Part shown: in pieces, positions 10,909 to 23,090 of the stretch
Layout: every line of letters begins with the position of its first letter
Numbering within the stretch: the first letter of the stretch is position 1
Assembly (NCBI GenBank): GCA_026120185.1
Contig: JANUWF010001101.1
Location: 6,450,001 to 6,514,000, forward strand
From: Voacanga thouarsii
Lineage: Eukaryota > Streptophyta > Magnoliopsida > Gentianales > Apocynaceae
Length of the DNA stretch: 64,000 nt
Direction: 5' to 3'
Made by a program: the position numbers and the translations under genes
Notes under the pieces: model-generated
The model's database searches: none
Seen by the model: only the letters and a program-made list of their open reading frames with translations
What the model was told of the DNA's origin: nothing

Positions 10909-11914
10909 TCATTCGCTAGCCCCTTCCCAGAACGTCGGGTAGTATCGCTTCAAAAACTTACCATTAATTGCTCGACCTGCCTCCTTCCCATCGGGTGTCA
11001 TCAGGCGGTAAGCTCCTCCATCAAAAACTTGCGTTACTAAGAATGGGCCTTCCCAAGATGCGGACCACTTACCATACTTCGGATTTTTTGGAGCAGCAGG
11101 GAGAATAGTCTTCCAAACCATGTCTCATTCTTGAAAACGTCTTTCTCGAACCTTCCGATTGTACGCCCTTGCCACCTTCTCCTTGTGTTGTTTTATGTTC
11201 TCCAAGGCCACCCAACAGTCCAACTCAACTTGGTCTAGGCTTAATGCCAAAGCCATCTGATAGTCTTCTGTCGTTAGACCACGCTGGTAGGCTATCCGTG
11301 TTGACTGCAATGATATCTCAACAGGTAGCACAGCATCCTGCCCATAGGTTAGTTTAAACGGGGTGAACCCAGTAGCAATTTTAGTTGCATTCCAATGGGC
11401 CCACAATACCTCCTGCAATGTTTCATGTCATTTCCTTGGATTGTCTTCTACTGCCTTACAGATCAAGCCGATTAGGGTCTTGTTTGTTGCCTCTGCTTAT
11501 CCGTTGGCCTTTGCGTAGTAAGGAGAAGAGTGAAGTAACTTAACCTTAAACTGAGTTAGAAAATTACGTACCTGATCCCTTGTAAACACCGTTCCTTGAT
11601 CCGTTATGATTGTCTCTGGGATTCCGAAACGGAATAGAATGCTTTGTCGGAGAAAGTTGATGACCGCTGCTTGTGTCACGTTGATCAGTGGTTGCGCCTC
11701 CACCCACTTGGTGAAGTAATCTGTTGCCACCAATATGAATGAATGCCTTTTTCTTTGAAGGTGGATAGATTTTTCCGATGATGTCCAGGGCCCATCCGCG
11801 GAAAGGCCACGGTTTAATAATCGGATGAAGTTCCATGGAAGGTGTCTGCAGCAACGGGCCATGCTTTTGGCAAGCTTTACAGCCATTCGCATAAGCATTG
11901 CAATCTGTAGTCAT
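10909..11914 (-). pseudogene. Integrase core and C-terminal domain of the Tat element (broken)
   Basis: The minus strand shows the zinc-binding cysteines (CNAYANGCKACQKHG), the first catalytic Asp in GWALDIIG, the second in TDQGTVF, and the C-terminal GPY/F-type module with WEGPFLV and GRAINGKFLKRYYP (10909-11121). The HH part of the zinc finger lies just upstream, near 11950. A one-base frameshift at about 11750, in an A-rich run, splits the core. A stop near 11497 falls just before the segment with the catalytic Glu, and another stop separates the last module. The protein would insert the cDNA into the genome, but this copy is inactive. Confidence 0.85.
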
Positions 11915-11938
11915 TGACGGCCAAAAGAAACCATGACG

Positions 11939-12700
11939 TTAGAGTGTCCATTTCAATTTTGGGCCTGCTTGATGTGCTCCACATAAGCCTTCGTGTACTT
12001 CCGCCATTGCCCGTAGGGCTTCTTTCTTGGAAAGACACTTCAAGAGAATCCCAGTGTGACTCCGTCGGAACAGAACATTGCCTATAACTGTAAAGCTGAG
12101 GGCCTTTCGTTTCACCTCTCGGGATATTTGCCCGGTCGGGTTTCTTAAATAATCAACGATCTCTTGTCGCCAATCTTCCTGATGCTCTGTCTCCGCTATT
12201 TGTTGGCACATCATTGCTTTCCTGAAACCTGAAGCTAGCTGAGCTAAATCATTAGCATTTCGATTTTCTGTCCTGGGAACATGAACTAGAATAACCTCCT
12301 GGAAGTGCTGCAATAGTCCTTTTACCTCCTGTAACTTACCCAACAACAATGGGGCAGTGCATTTATAATCTCCTACTATTTGTCGGACAACCACTTGAGA
12401 ATCTCCTACAATTCTGACTACTCGAGCTTCCAGTGCCTTCAGAATCCGTAACCCTAACAACAGGGCGTCGTACTCCGCCTGATTGTTAGTTGTCCCCTTC
12501 TTTAATTCAAAGTGAACCTGGCCCTGCTGTCCACTCGGAGATTCCAGAACCAGGCCAATACCAGCCTTCCGTTGGGTGCTTGAGCCATCAAACTGTAAAA
12601 CCCATGGTTTCAAAGAAACGTACCTTTGTGGCTTGTTTTCATCCGTTTGCGGTATCTCCAGTGAAGGATGTTCAGCTAAAAAATCTGCAACAGCTTGTCC
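11939..12700 (-). pseudogene. Second (archaeal-type) RNase H and start of integrase, Tat element
   Basis: The minus-strand frame holds LQFDGSSTQRKAGIG, NNQAEYDALLLGLR, GDSQVVVRQI and HVPRTENRNANDLAQLA. These are the Asp, Glu, Asp and final acidic positions of an active-looking archaeal-type RNase H. It follows the ordinary RNase H directly. Such a second RNase H defines the Tat clade and was acquired by these elements from a cellular source. The frame runs on into the integrase zinc-finger start (EVHEGLCGAHQAG) and ends at a stop at 11939. Confidence 0.88.
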
Positions 12701-13155
12701 CTTTACTGCCTTCAGTGGCACATACGTTAGAGAAAAAGCATGTAATTTGACGGCCCATTTCATCAATCGCCCATTCAGTAAAGGGCGATTCAACAAGAAT
12801 TTGACTAGATCTATCTTACAGAGTACATGTACTTCCCTAAATAACAAGTAATGCTCCAGCTTTGTGCATGCATAATGGAGAGATAAGCATAGCTTTTCAA
12901 TAGGAGTGTACCTGGTCTCCGTATCCGATAGATTCGGCTAAGGTAGTATACTGCCCTTTCTATTCCTTGTTGGTCATCCTGAGCCAGCAAACTGCCGATA
13001 GACTCATCCGCAGTTGAGATATATAACTTCATGGGCGACCGGTTATGTGGAGGTGCTAACACTGGTGGATGTGATAGAGCTACCTTTATTTGATCAAACA
13101 TTGCCTGATGCTCCGGTTGCCAGATAAATTCCTGAGATGACTTCAATCGCAGCAA
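12701..13155 (-). pseudogene. Gypsy-type RNase H of the Tat element (degenerate)
   Basis: Residues such as FIWQPEHQAMFDQIK, LYISTADESIGSLLAQ and AVYYLSRI match the connection and RNase H region that follows reverse transcriptase in Ty3/gypsy. Two overlapping frames (12811-13155 and 12700-12847) show a frameshift near 12830. In dual-RNase H elements this first copy is usually the decaying one, and that fits here. Confidence 0.75.
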
Positions 13156-13189
13156 CGGCGAAAATACCTTGTGTTTACTGCGGCGTTTG

Positions 13190-14083
13190 TCAAAAACCGC
13201 CGTAAAAATTTATCTTCCCCAGGAAACTTTGTAGCTCTTTCTTCGTTTGAGGTGGTCTTGCTTGTAGAATATCCCGAGCCTTGTTCTGATCTATCTCAAT
13301 CCCCCTCTGGTGTACTAAGAACCCAAGGAAATTTTCGGCCGTAACTCCAAAAGCACACTTAGCCGGATTGATCTTCAAATGGTGCCGACGCATCCGGAGG
13401 AAAGCTTGCTCCAAGTCGACCAAGTGTTGAAGGAACCTGGGGGATTTCACGACCAAATCATCTATGTAGACTTCCATGGTGCTGCCGATAAGGTCGTGGA
13501 AGATGAGGTTCATGGCCCGTTGAAAGGTGGCCCCAGCGTTCTTCAAACCGAATGGCATGACCACCCATTCGAACAAACCAATAGACCCTGGGCAGCGGAA
13601 AGCCGTTTTGTGCGTATCCTCTTTAGTTATAAATATCTGGTTATACCACTGAATAGCCATCCATAAAGCTTAGAAGCTGGTTACCCGCAGCGGAATCTAC
13701 CAACATGTCGGCCATCGGCATAGCATACTCATCCTTCGGAGTGGCCAAGTTCACATTTCTGAAATCTATGCAAACACGCAGTGACCGTTCTTCTTAATGA
13801 CCGGCACGATGTTAGATACCCACTACGCATATCGGCACGTACGGATGAATCCGCACCGAAGTAATCTCTCCACCTCTTCCTTGATCCTGGGTAGCAATGC
13901 AGGGTTAAATCGTCTTGCTGGCTGTTTATGGGGTCTAAAGCCTTCTTTCACAGGTAAGCGATGTTCCACAATGCCTCGGTCCAATCCTGGCATCTCATGA
14001 TAGTCCCATGCAAAACAGTCTTTGTACCTGCGGATTAGACAGGTTATCTTATCCCTTTGCTCCATAGTCAAGTGTAAACTCAC
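13190..14083 (-). pseudogene. Reverse transcriptase of the Tat element (broken)
   Basis: The N-terminal part (13823-14083) holds the conserved lead-in with HRLPVKEGFRPHKQ and EEVERLLRCGFIR. The C-terminal part (13190-13660) holds FEWVVMPFGLKNAGATFQRAMN and the catalytic YIDD motif, followed by GKINFYGGF at the thumb. The piece between them (13660-13823) is broken by stops and frameshifts in all frames, though fragments of the usual sequence remain. The enzyme would copy the element RNA into DNA. Confidence 0.88.
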
Positions 14084-14756
14084 CTTGGGCGTTACTGTTC
14101 TCCCCAGCTTCTCCTATATCTACTTCTATCAATGGATCTTGAGCAATGAAGCCGGGAGCTCGTCGGACTTCTGGATCTTCCGGTCGTAAGCCGCTTGGTT
14201 CCTCAGTAGTGATCAAGTTATGGGCCATTGTCAGCTTGGCGTATTGGCTTGGATCAAACGTCGGATGATAGAACAGAGCCTCGTTCATGTGGATTTCGGC
14301 TGAAAACGGATTAGGATCGGCTGGGATTTGCTCCACCTGCTCCCCATCCCAGATCAACATCATCTGGTGTAAAGTGGACGGTACGCAGCGGTTTGCATGA
14401 ATCCAATCCCTGCCCAACAAAACGGAATAGGCTGGCTTTGCATCAATTATAAAAAAGACCATTTTACTGGTTTTGGACTCGACTGTGACTTCACAAGTGA
14501 TCACTCCTTCTGCCGCAGCCGCTTCTCCAGTGAAATTGACCATCTGCACATCGGTAGGGGACAAATCCAACTTGTCTTTCCCCAGCCGTTTCAAGGTGGA
14601 GAAAGGCATTACGTTTAGAACGGCTCCACCATCAACAAAAACCCGAGTAAGTGGCTTGCCATTGACATGGGCTTTGATGTACGAGGGCACGAGATGGTTA
14701 GTATTTTGAGGTCTGTCGGAATGGGAAAAAGCATCCCTACGGGGGAATACGAACAT
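14049..14756 (-). pseudogene. Aspartic protease region of the Tat element
   Basis: The minus-strand frame has the active-site segment RVFVDGGAVLNVMP (DGGA in place of the common DTG/DSG, usual in plant gypsy elements) and the C-terminal flap partner LGRDWIHANRCVPS. It overlaps the start of the RT frame by 35 bp, which points to a frameshift near 14060-14080. The protease would cut the Gag-Pol polyprotein. Confidence 0.85.
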
Positions 14757-14946
14757 CTACCGGCTCCATGGCGGCTTTTTCTTCAATATGAAAATCCTCT
14801 TCCATGGACTTCTGATAAGAAGTAGCTCGGAAGCTTGACGGCAAGATGCTAAGCATATTTTGGCCATTATCTGGGCCCAGTTGCTCTTCAACCCAGGTAT
14901 CCAACAGTCGCCTTTCTTGCGCCCGCTTCCGCTGCTCTCTCCTCTT

Positions 14947-16988
14947 TTAGGTCTTTGTTGGTCGGGAATAGCGGCTATGCGAAACGTTTCCTTTTGGGGT
15001 ACACCTGCCTGTTAGTTTCCCTTCCTTGCTATGGAAGTGTGCCGCAAAAGTAGGAGGAGATAAACGGGTGAAAACCGACGGTTTACCGTCCAATCTCTGG
15101 AATGCTTCCCCTGTTTCCCCATGCTTGTTGTTCCCTACATGTTCTTCCTGTTTCCCATACATTATTTGCAACATGTGCGCATCGGCTAACGGAAAGGGAT
15201 CGGTGTCTACCAGAGTCTCTTCCTTTTTGTCTGCAAACCTCAGTCTCCCATCCTGGATAGCCTTCTGAATGATGTTCCTGAAGATAATGCAACCGTTAGT
15301 ACTGTGAGAGAAAGAGTTATGCCATTTACAATACCTTTTCCCTTTCAATTCCTCCGGATTGGGAATCTTGTGTCCATAAGCCAAGCGAATTTGTTTGTCT
15401 GCCACCAATTGGTCGAAGATTTGTTCCGCTTTTGAAACGTCAAAAGAATAGGTGGTTCCTGATGTGGCCATTTCCTCATTTCCCTTGCCGGGTTTCAAGT
15501 GAGGACACATATAGGATGCGCCCTTTACCAACTCTGCTGCCATCACCTCGCCGGCCTGCTCTTCTTCCTTTTCGTTAATATCATCTATGACGGATATCAT
15601 TGTCTAGCCATGAGAGAACTTGACAGAACGTCTTTTCTCTTTCTCTTTGATCATCTCTTCTATTCGGACAGCATGAGACAATAATCGAGATAAATCCGAG
15701 AAGTCTTGGAGAATGAGTCGTTCTTTGAGCTGCGGATGCATCCTACTAATGGCGATTCGTGCACACTCTGTTTCAGGCAATTGGGTTGTACATTTGGACT
15801 TGGTTTGTCGGAAACGTTCGATAAAATCCGCCACATCTTCTGATCCCTTTTGCTTGATGGCCAAAAGGTCTGCAATGGAGACTTCCGGTATAGGCTTAAA
15901 GAAACGTTGGTGGAACATTCTTTCCATGTCTGCCCAGGAATATACGGAATTAGGCATTAGATTGGCATACCATGTGAACACTGCTCCTATCAATGATAAT
16001 GAGAACAGTTGTAACTTATGCCAGTCATTGTTTCCCAACTCACCACATTGTGCTGTGAATCTTCCGATATGTTCTATGGTGGACTTATTGTCTTCGCCGG
16101 AAAATGTTGAAAACTCCGGCAACTTGTACCCTCGGGGGAGCACGGCCATGGAATCCACCCATTCGAGGTAAGGCTTTTGGTATATGAGCCGATCTCGTGT
16201 CTGCCACATTACCATATCCATCGACTGGTACGTCTGTTGAAACTGAGGTGAGGGGCTTTGAATGACAGGCCGGGGACCTTGCCCTATGGAGGGCTCGGTG
16301 CTGCCGGTGCCCTGCCCTGGGTTAGTCGCTATGACTGACGGATATACAGGAGGGTACGACGCAGGGTAATGTGATTACCCCTCGAAAGGTGGCATGTTCC
16401 CCCTAGCATAGGTGGGAATCACTTCATATGTCATTGGTAACCCTGCTGTTAGGCCCAGACTTCTGCCAGGAAATTCTTCGGCTGGGAACGTGTTTTAACT
16501 CACCATTCCTGGAGCTTAGTGCCCCCCAGTGGCTGGGAAGGATGTGTCTCTTCGCAAGAGGTGTATTGAGCCATAAGTAGGTGCAATATTAGCCGACGGC
16601 ATGGGGTATGCTGGTGCCATGTTGGTCCCTGGTACAGGGTACCCCGAGGGCTGAGTGAAAGGTTGCATACTTTGTCACTGCGCAAACTGCTGTAGCTCAT
16701 TCAGAAGCAAAGGTCAGAAAATAGTAGCAAACTGTGGAATAAGCCCCTGTAAGAGTTCACCAGTACATTGTTCCATAGTATGTCGAATGACAGTTAGTGA
16801 GGTGGACGTCGACTGAGACGCCGGGGGTGAGGACTGCCCCCTTTGCTCCCCGTAGTACCCTGAGTACCACCGGTAACCGCCGGATCAAAGACTCCCCAGA
16901 GGGCATGGACTGGGGGTCGCTCAGATGTCTCCGGTGCCTGTGGTTGTTGTGGATTGCTCGCCATTATACGTCCTGACCGCAATAGCAT
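14947..16988 (-). pseudogene. Gag of the Tat element (broken)
   Basis: A possible start, MLLRSGRIMASNPQ, lies at 16988, close to the 5' LTR. The capsid-like retrotransposon gag domain is at 15604-16221, with LPEFSTFSGEDN, AVFTWYANL, MFHQRFF and DFIERFRQTKSKC. It is followed in the same frame by 14947-15600 after one TAG stop at 15604-15606. The segment between about 16230 and 16790 has only short frames, so the N-terminal part has decayed. KRYCKWHNSFSHSTNGC near 15310 is the usual zinc-knuckle-like segment of this group. Confidence 0.85.
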
Positions 16989-17029
16989 ACGAATACTGAC
17001 CTTCGGGTCCCACTGGGCGTGCCAATCTG

Positions 17030-17735
17030 TGTTGCTGTCAAAATAAGGAATCGATGCAAACGGGAATCGGTTTCGTATCCGACAAACACAAACGATCCGA
17101 CAGAGAGTAACAACAAATGGTATCGGACCTTTTTTGAATCAGGGACCAGGTTCCTTGAGCTTACTAAATAAAGGGCTCAAGAAGGTCAATTGAGAAGGCT
17201 AAACGGAAGGACTTTTCTGGAACATGGAATGATATTTATACTGATCATCTCAATGGAAAGTACAGAAAAAGCTGATATCGAAAGTATGAACCGAAAATTG
17301 TAAAAAAGACTGTAAACAAAGCTGGTAAAGGAAACTAGAACAAAGCAATAAGAAAGCTGTAAAGAAACAAAATCCTAGACTAGAAAGTTGGAAATGATGA
17401 TGAGGAAAAAGAAAAAGAAATTGAACTTTGCTGATTTGATGGTTTGATCTCCCCTCCTTGTGGGCGATGCTCCTCTTTTTATACTTGCTGCAAATGAACC
17501 ACGAACAGATCGTGGAGTTTCTTCAGGCCCAAGAATGTTCCCAACGATCGTGCAAAGTCCTTTGCGCCGAAAGATCAGGATTCTGTTTGTTCTTTCTTAT
17601 CGGCTCCGCGGTGCCGATGTTGACCATGGCTATCGGCTGTTCGAAAATGTTAACTTTATCGGCTCGTCCTCATTTATCAAATCGGCATCAACTCGAAGTA
17701 ACTGTTGCGTCAGCTTGGCAAAGTTGACGTCAACA
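17030..17735 (-). repeat. 5' LTR of the Tat element
   Basis: Direct repeat of 6781-7488. On the minus strand it drives transcription into gag. Just inside it the minus strand reads CAGATTGGCACGCCCAGTGG, the position of the tRNA primer site; I could not assign a tRNA with confidence. Confidence 0.92.
17475..17483 (-). promoter_or_regulatory. TATA box in the 5' LTR
   Basis: The minus strand reads TATAAAAAG, in the part of the LTR where the U3/R boundary of plant LTR elements normally lies. It fits a promoter for gag-pol. Confidence 0.45.
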
Positions 17736-19761
17736 ATATGTATATATGTATACACAAAACCCAATAGTCTTTCCTTTGCAAATCCATCTCAAATATCTCT
17801 CTCTGCATATACAGATACATTAAGGCACGAAGTTGTTGTCTGTTGACTTGTGGGGCTGCATTTGTGATCTGACGATGGCTCAGGCAGCTTTCTCACATGT
17901 GAACACTGAATTCTTGATGGATTCCTTTTTTTCTTCCCCGTAGATTTCTTTTATTTTTCTCTGGGTTCTTGGTGAAATTTATTGATTTTTGGTTTTGCAC
18001 GTGGTTGCAGGTTTCTGTTGCTGTGACGGCTAATCACAGCTCCTATTATATATATATAGAGAGAGAGAGAGATTTGGGGAGGGAAAAAACCTCTCGGTAT
18101 AATCTCAACTTGGAAGTATGTCCGCTTGCAGTCTGCCAACATATTTTGAAGTCCATTTCTTTTGGGCTTCATGCACATAAAGCCCAAGAAAGGAGTATAA
18201 ACTACGGCTTGTGGAATAAAAAATGCTGGGCCTAGATGATGGAAAATTAAATGATTTCTTCGGATGCATTCATGCCACTCCATATCCATCGGGTCAAGAT
18301 GTCATTGTCCGAAGGGATGACAACGGCGGAGGCCCAATTCAACCATACTGCATTGGGCTTCCTGGTTAGTGTAGGGACGGGATGGTGGCGGGACTGTCCC
18401 TCACCGGCCCGGACTAGTTGTATTCTGTTAGATTTTTTTATTATTTATATTTGTGTTAAATATTTACATATTTAACACAAAGTATACGTAGATTTATAGA
18501 AATATAGATACATACATATGTTTATAGGGACAGATCCAAAATAAATATTTGAGGAGAGTTGAAATTTAAGTAAATAAATATTAGTTTAATTAATCAAAAT
18601 ACACATCGTCACTTCTTCAAATCATGAAAATCATTTATAAGAAAATTTATATTAAAACTTTTAACAATTTATTTTTCAATATATACTAATAAATAATTCG
18701 AAAGAAAATTATTTTCTATTTTACTACAAAACCTAATTTTGACTATCTTCATTGTAGAAAAATGATTGCTTTGTGATAGCTATAGAAATTGGTAGAGTAA
18801 AAGTAATTACTTTAAGTGTTCTAAGTACTTTGGTGGACTTAACAAGTACTTTAAATTGGTGGGCTTTTGATTATTTTAAGCTGGTGGACCTTAACAAGTA
18901 TTTTAAATATTTTGATACATCGAAAAATATTTAAATTTTAAATTTTAATAAATATAAAAAAACAATTATTAATAAATTTGGTAAGAATTTAATAGTATAA
19001 TATATATTGTAATACATAATTAAATGTACCACTATTAGTAGAGATTTTTTTTAAAAAAAGGGACCATATATAAAATATTTTATAATTCACAATTGAATAT
19101 ACTTAGTACTAATAGGGATATTTTGGATATTTTATTTCCAAAATTACGCATGAGAAGAGATCAAAAGTGGGGATAATTTTATCCTCGACAGATTAAGACA
19201 AGGATCCTTGCATCTTTCTTGAGCAAAGGTTTGCTGAAGAATGGGAGAGATAAGGGAATGCAGGGTTGGGATGGAATTTCTAGTTCTAATCCATCCGATC
19301 CACCAACTATATTTCTCCTCATACGGATTCGACCACTTGAAACTACATCTTAATCTTTGAAACACAATACATTGCCAAATATTTCTTCCCAAATCACTGG
19401 TTAAGCGGGCCCACCCGCAGTGGATGAGGAAGCTTTAACCCTTGGCTCCTTCCTGCTAACTGGAAACCAATATCTACAGACTAAAAACTACATGCCAAAT
19501 CGAAACTATAAATTGGTATTTGACTGAATCAAATACAATAATTGAGTTGATTATATGATCTTAGTTTAGATGCATATCTTATCCCCAAGTCAAATGCAAT
19601 ACTAGTCAAAGTCAATCGAAGTTGTATCCTTGGAGGTAGCCAATCCTATTTCTAAAATTTTTAAAAATATTAGAATTTAATTTAATAAAATTCATTTTTT
19701 AAATTCTTTTAAAATTTATTTTTATTCTTAAAATTTCTTTAGAAATTAAAAGTATTACCAC

Positions 19762-19806
<45 letters not shown>

Positions 19807-21312
19807 GTATAGTTTACTCTCTCACACTCAAGTTTATAATTTCATTCATTCCCTCACAAGCCAAAGCCAATAGCCCAAGTGATAAAATTCTTTTCTTTTT
19901 TTTTTATTGATTCAAAAATTTTGAAATTTAATATTTACTCGGTCCATTTTTTCTTTCCTTTTAATAATATTCATCTTTTAAAACGAAGTACCCTTGTTGG
20001 AATTAGCTATCTCTCTTCACAATAGATTAGTTTTGGCTCTAGCATGATCCATTGGTCATCCCTCTAGAGATATTTTGAGACATCATCGATGTTGCAATAA
20101 AGAAAGATATCATAGATTTTGTTTTGTAGATAGCTCAATTGGTTCTTGGGTAGTAAAATTACAGTAAAAAATATAAATTTCAATTTCAATAATTATAATA
20201 TGGATAGAGTTTTATTCTTCTTGTCTGAAACTGTTGAGTCATCGAAATTATCCTTTATTTTTGGAGTGAGGTGTGGGGCTCTGTGAGCATGCTCTTCGCC
20301 TTTTGCAGCTAGGGAAGAATTGTATCAAATGCCAAAAGTCAAGCAACTCAAAACCAGAAAAGGAAAAATATCATCCAACAACGGGTCCAAATCCAATCAC
20401 CAAGTCCTAAAAAGCTGCTTATCAAAGTCTTCACCGTCCATTGAAAGTGATTTCCCAAGCCCTTTTACTTTTTCTTCTTCTTTTTTAATATTCAATATAA
20501 TTGGAATCTTTTATTTTAAATTTTAATATTTTGAATTATATTTTGTGATCTGGAATCTGCTTTATCAAGTCAATAGAAATGATGATGGTCAGAAGATTGA
20601 TTTAATTTTAGACCAACCATTTAAGAAGCATGGTTAACTCTTTGTTAAGTGCAGGGTCCAAGAATTGAATCAAGATCTTTTGTGTACTCCATATATATAC
20701 TCTTTTTTGCCAATTATTTGAGGCTCTGTGGATTAATTTTCTATACTTAGAATCTGTTTGGAACTTAGATGAGAGGAAAAAAAAAAAAAAAAAGAAGCAA
20801 GAAAGTGTGGAAACGTTAGTTAAGTTTTTTCCCCCCATTTTGTGCCTTATAAAATTTACTAGATTCTATGGAAAAGTCATTTTTTTCCCTCACAAAATTA
20901 AGTAGTTATCATTATCTATCTTCTTTTCCATAAAAAATTTATGGCAAATCAAATACATACAAGAAATTGATTTTTCGTTCATTTATCCTACTCCTCATTT
21001 TCTTTATTTTTTTCTATATAAACTTCTCCATTATTCAAAGTCTCTGAGACGGGGAAAAATATGTTAGATCTTTTTCTCTTACCTTTTTTTATTTCGTGGA
21101 AAATGGCAAACCCTGCCAATTTAGTAATGGCACTTTTGGTTGTCATTTAAAGGTTCTTTAGTTTTTAATTACCCTTGGGGATTGTGGTGGGTTTGGTACT
21201 AATGTTTGTGATTGGGAATATAACAACTATATTTATCGTGTGGCTTACAGTTTAGCAACATATTTTCCCCCTTCTTTAATGAGATTTGACACAAAAAAGT
21301 AAAAGTTATTTA
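17736..21312. other. Intergenic DNA, no recognisable gene
   Basis: The first 700 bases are less AT-rich and hold small frames (for example an ATG at 17874 and a minus-strand frame at 17951-18289) without motif or splice support. From 18500 on the DNA is AT-rich. A partial internal duplication around AACAAGTA(C/T)TTTAAA lies at 18840-18910. None of the expected later exons of eIF(iso)4G could be found. Confidence 0.55.
19764..19804 (+). repeat. (TA)n microsatellite
   Basis: About 20 TA dinucleotides in AT-rich intergenic DNA. Confidence 0.95.
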
Positions 21313-21612
21313 CTCCTTCCTTCCGTGTAAAAATATGTAAATATAATAAATGCTATATAAATTAAGAAATTATTAAATTTTAATATATAATTATAATAAA
21401 AAAGACTATTATATTTTTAAATAAAAATAATTTTTTTATTAATTAAATTAAGAATATATACATATTTAATGAGTTAAATATTTACTGAATAGTTGAAGGA
21501 GGAATAAATTAAAAATATATGTTATAAATATATTTCTGATTTGTAAAATTAATAAATATTTTGATATAATAAAAATAAAAATTTTTAATATTTTTTTAAA
21601 AAACAGATGGAG
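21313..21612. mobile_element. Stowaway-like MITE (about 300 bp)
   Basis: The left end reads CTCCTTCCTTCCGTGTAAAAAT and the inverted right end CTCCATCTGTTTTTTAAAAAAAT. Both are flanked by TA, the target duplication of Tc1/mariner-type elements. The interior is AT-rich and non-coding. The inverted repeats are imperfect, so this is an older copy. Confidence 0.55.
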
Positions 21613-23090
21613 TATTTGAATAGGACCTAAGAAGAAAAAGAGAGGGACGAATGGACGGACATATACAACTAAACTATAATAAACTTCATCAATTAAATCA
21701 AAACTTCTCCAATTGATTGGCATTTTTTTTTCCTAAGTAAGTGAAATATATTCTTTATAAAAATTATACATACAGCAAAAGCCATAGGTAATAGGTAAAA
21801 ACTACACTCCATGTGGTAGGGTACAAAGAGAAAGAAAGAAAGACAATAATACAAATAAGAAAACAAATACATAATAATATGCCACAAAACTTCTGATCAT
21901 CGTCCGTAAAGACCAAAATATGGACTCCAGACTCTATCGGATTCGTGAATACCATTAGAGAAAAACTATGGATGTATCAACGGTCTTCAACATCATTTGG
22001 AAAAAGAGAGAGATACGAAGAAAGGGCCTAACACGAGTTGTGTTTAATAGAAGAAGAAATGATCGACGTTGAAAGATGAAGATATGTAAGAATCCCATGT
22101 CATTGGGTCGTGAACTGCCACCGTGAAAATAAGTAAGAAAGTTAGATGTGGTTTGAAGAAATAAGGAAGGGCATGATCACCAAAACTACAATTGGCAAGA
22201 ACTTTGACAAGAATCAGATCCATAGCTCTTTGGCCAGGCCTTGCAAAACGCAGGAAAGAAGAGGAAGACTGCTACAGAGGAAGGGAGAAAGGTATAGAGA
22301 GAAAGCTAGACCCCACCAATTGACTGGCTTTATGAACTTAGAGAAAATGACGAGAGATGCTGTTGGACTACAAAAAAACAGAAGCCATGTAAAGAGAAAA
22401 AAAATAGTAGCGTAACAAATACTAAACTCTAACTCTTTTTTGTATTAATTCTAAGATTGTTTTTGATTTCTTCAAATTACAAGATAAAATAGACGTTTAT
22501 GGAATAAAAATATTCTTATAAGAATTTTTAAGTACCATTTATATTCTCTAATTTTTTATACGTTAAGTATTTGATTATTAAATACTTATTTTAACTATTT
22601 ATGTTCATGTAATCACATGTGAGATACATACGTTTACCTTCTTTTTTCTTTGGATTTTTTATAATCTGATGTTCCATACATCATATGATTAGGCCACAAT
22701 TTCAAATAAAAAAAAAATCTAAACAAAACGAAAAAAAATGGTAAGCATGCTGTCCTTATATGGTGGAAGGATCACATTATTCTGATCTCGCACTACGTGT
22801 CAAAAATCGGACGCTTGATTAGTTTCTGTAGACTTCAGTTCCGTACCGACGTTAGTTTTTGGCAGTTATTTTAATACTTGCAAGAGTGTTCCATTTTTCC
22901 CGGCAGCTGAAGCCCACCAACGTGTAGCGATACCATTGGCTGTTCTGTGCGGCACGCGTTTCAAAGCGTGTGAAAAAGGGTCCAAAGTCAAGACCACAAT
23001 ACACCGCAAAAGATACGCTGCTGTCACATTTTTCTAATGTGATCAAAAGCAAATTCTTGGGCTATGCAGATGTCCATTGTCTCTATATGT
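21613..23090. other. Intergenic DNA upstream of choline kinase copy A
   Basis: An 89-codon frame at 22146-22415 is rich in Lys and Arg and has no motif I know. The GC content rises after about 22780, where the promoter of the choline kinase gene should begin. Confidence 0.5.

Larger units (their letters stand above)
6781..17735 (-). mobile_element. Ty3/gypsy LTR retrotransposon, Tat lineage, with an antisense extra gene
   Basis: The element runs on the minus strand between two LTRs of about 707 bp, with an imperfect 5-bp target duplication (ACATG at 6776-6780, ATATG at 17736-17740). Reading on the minus strand the order is gag, protease, reverse transcriptase, RNase H, a second archaeal-type RNase H and integrase, then a gene on the opposite strand, then the 3' LTR. 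A dual RNase H plus an extra ORF between pol and the 3' LTR is the known hallmark of the Tat clade (Retand, Grande, Ogre). By eye the LTRs differ at about 32 sites (about 95% identity), so the insertion is fairly young, yet every coding part has stops or frameshifts. This copy cannot move by itself. Confidence 0.92.

Noticed and set aside
17874..17940. Start of a new gene with a short frame after the Tat element
   Set aside because: The frame stops after about 20 codons, and no downstream exon with similarity could be linked.
19920..20000. Stowaway-like end (TACTCGGTCC) suggesting a further MITE
   Set aside because: No inverted partner end with flanking TA was found within 600 bp.
22146..22415. 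89-codon basic frame upstream of choline kinase copy A
   Set aside because: Purine-rich strand bias gives Lys/Arg-rich frames by chance; no motif or exon structure.
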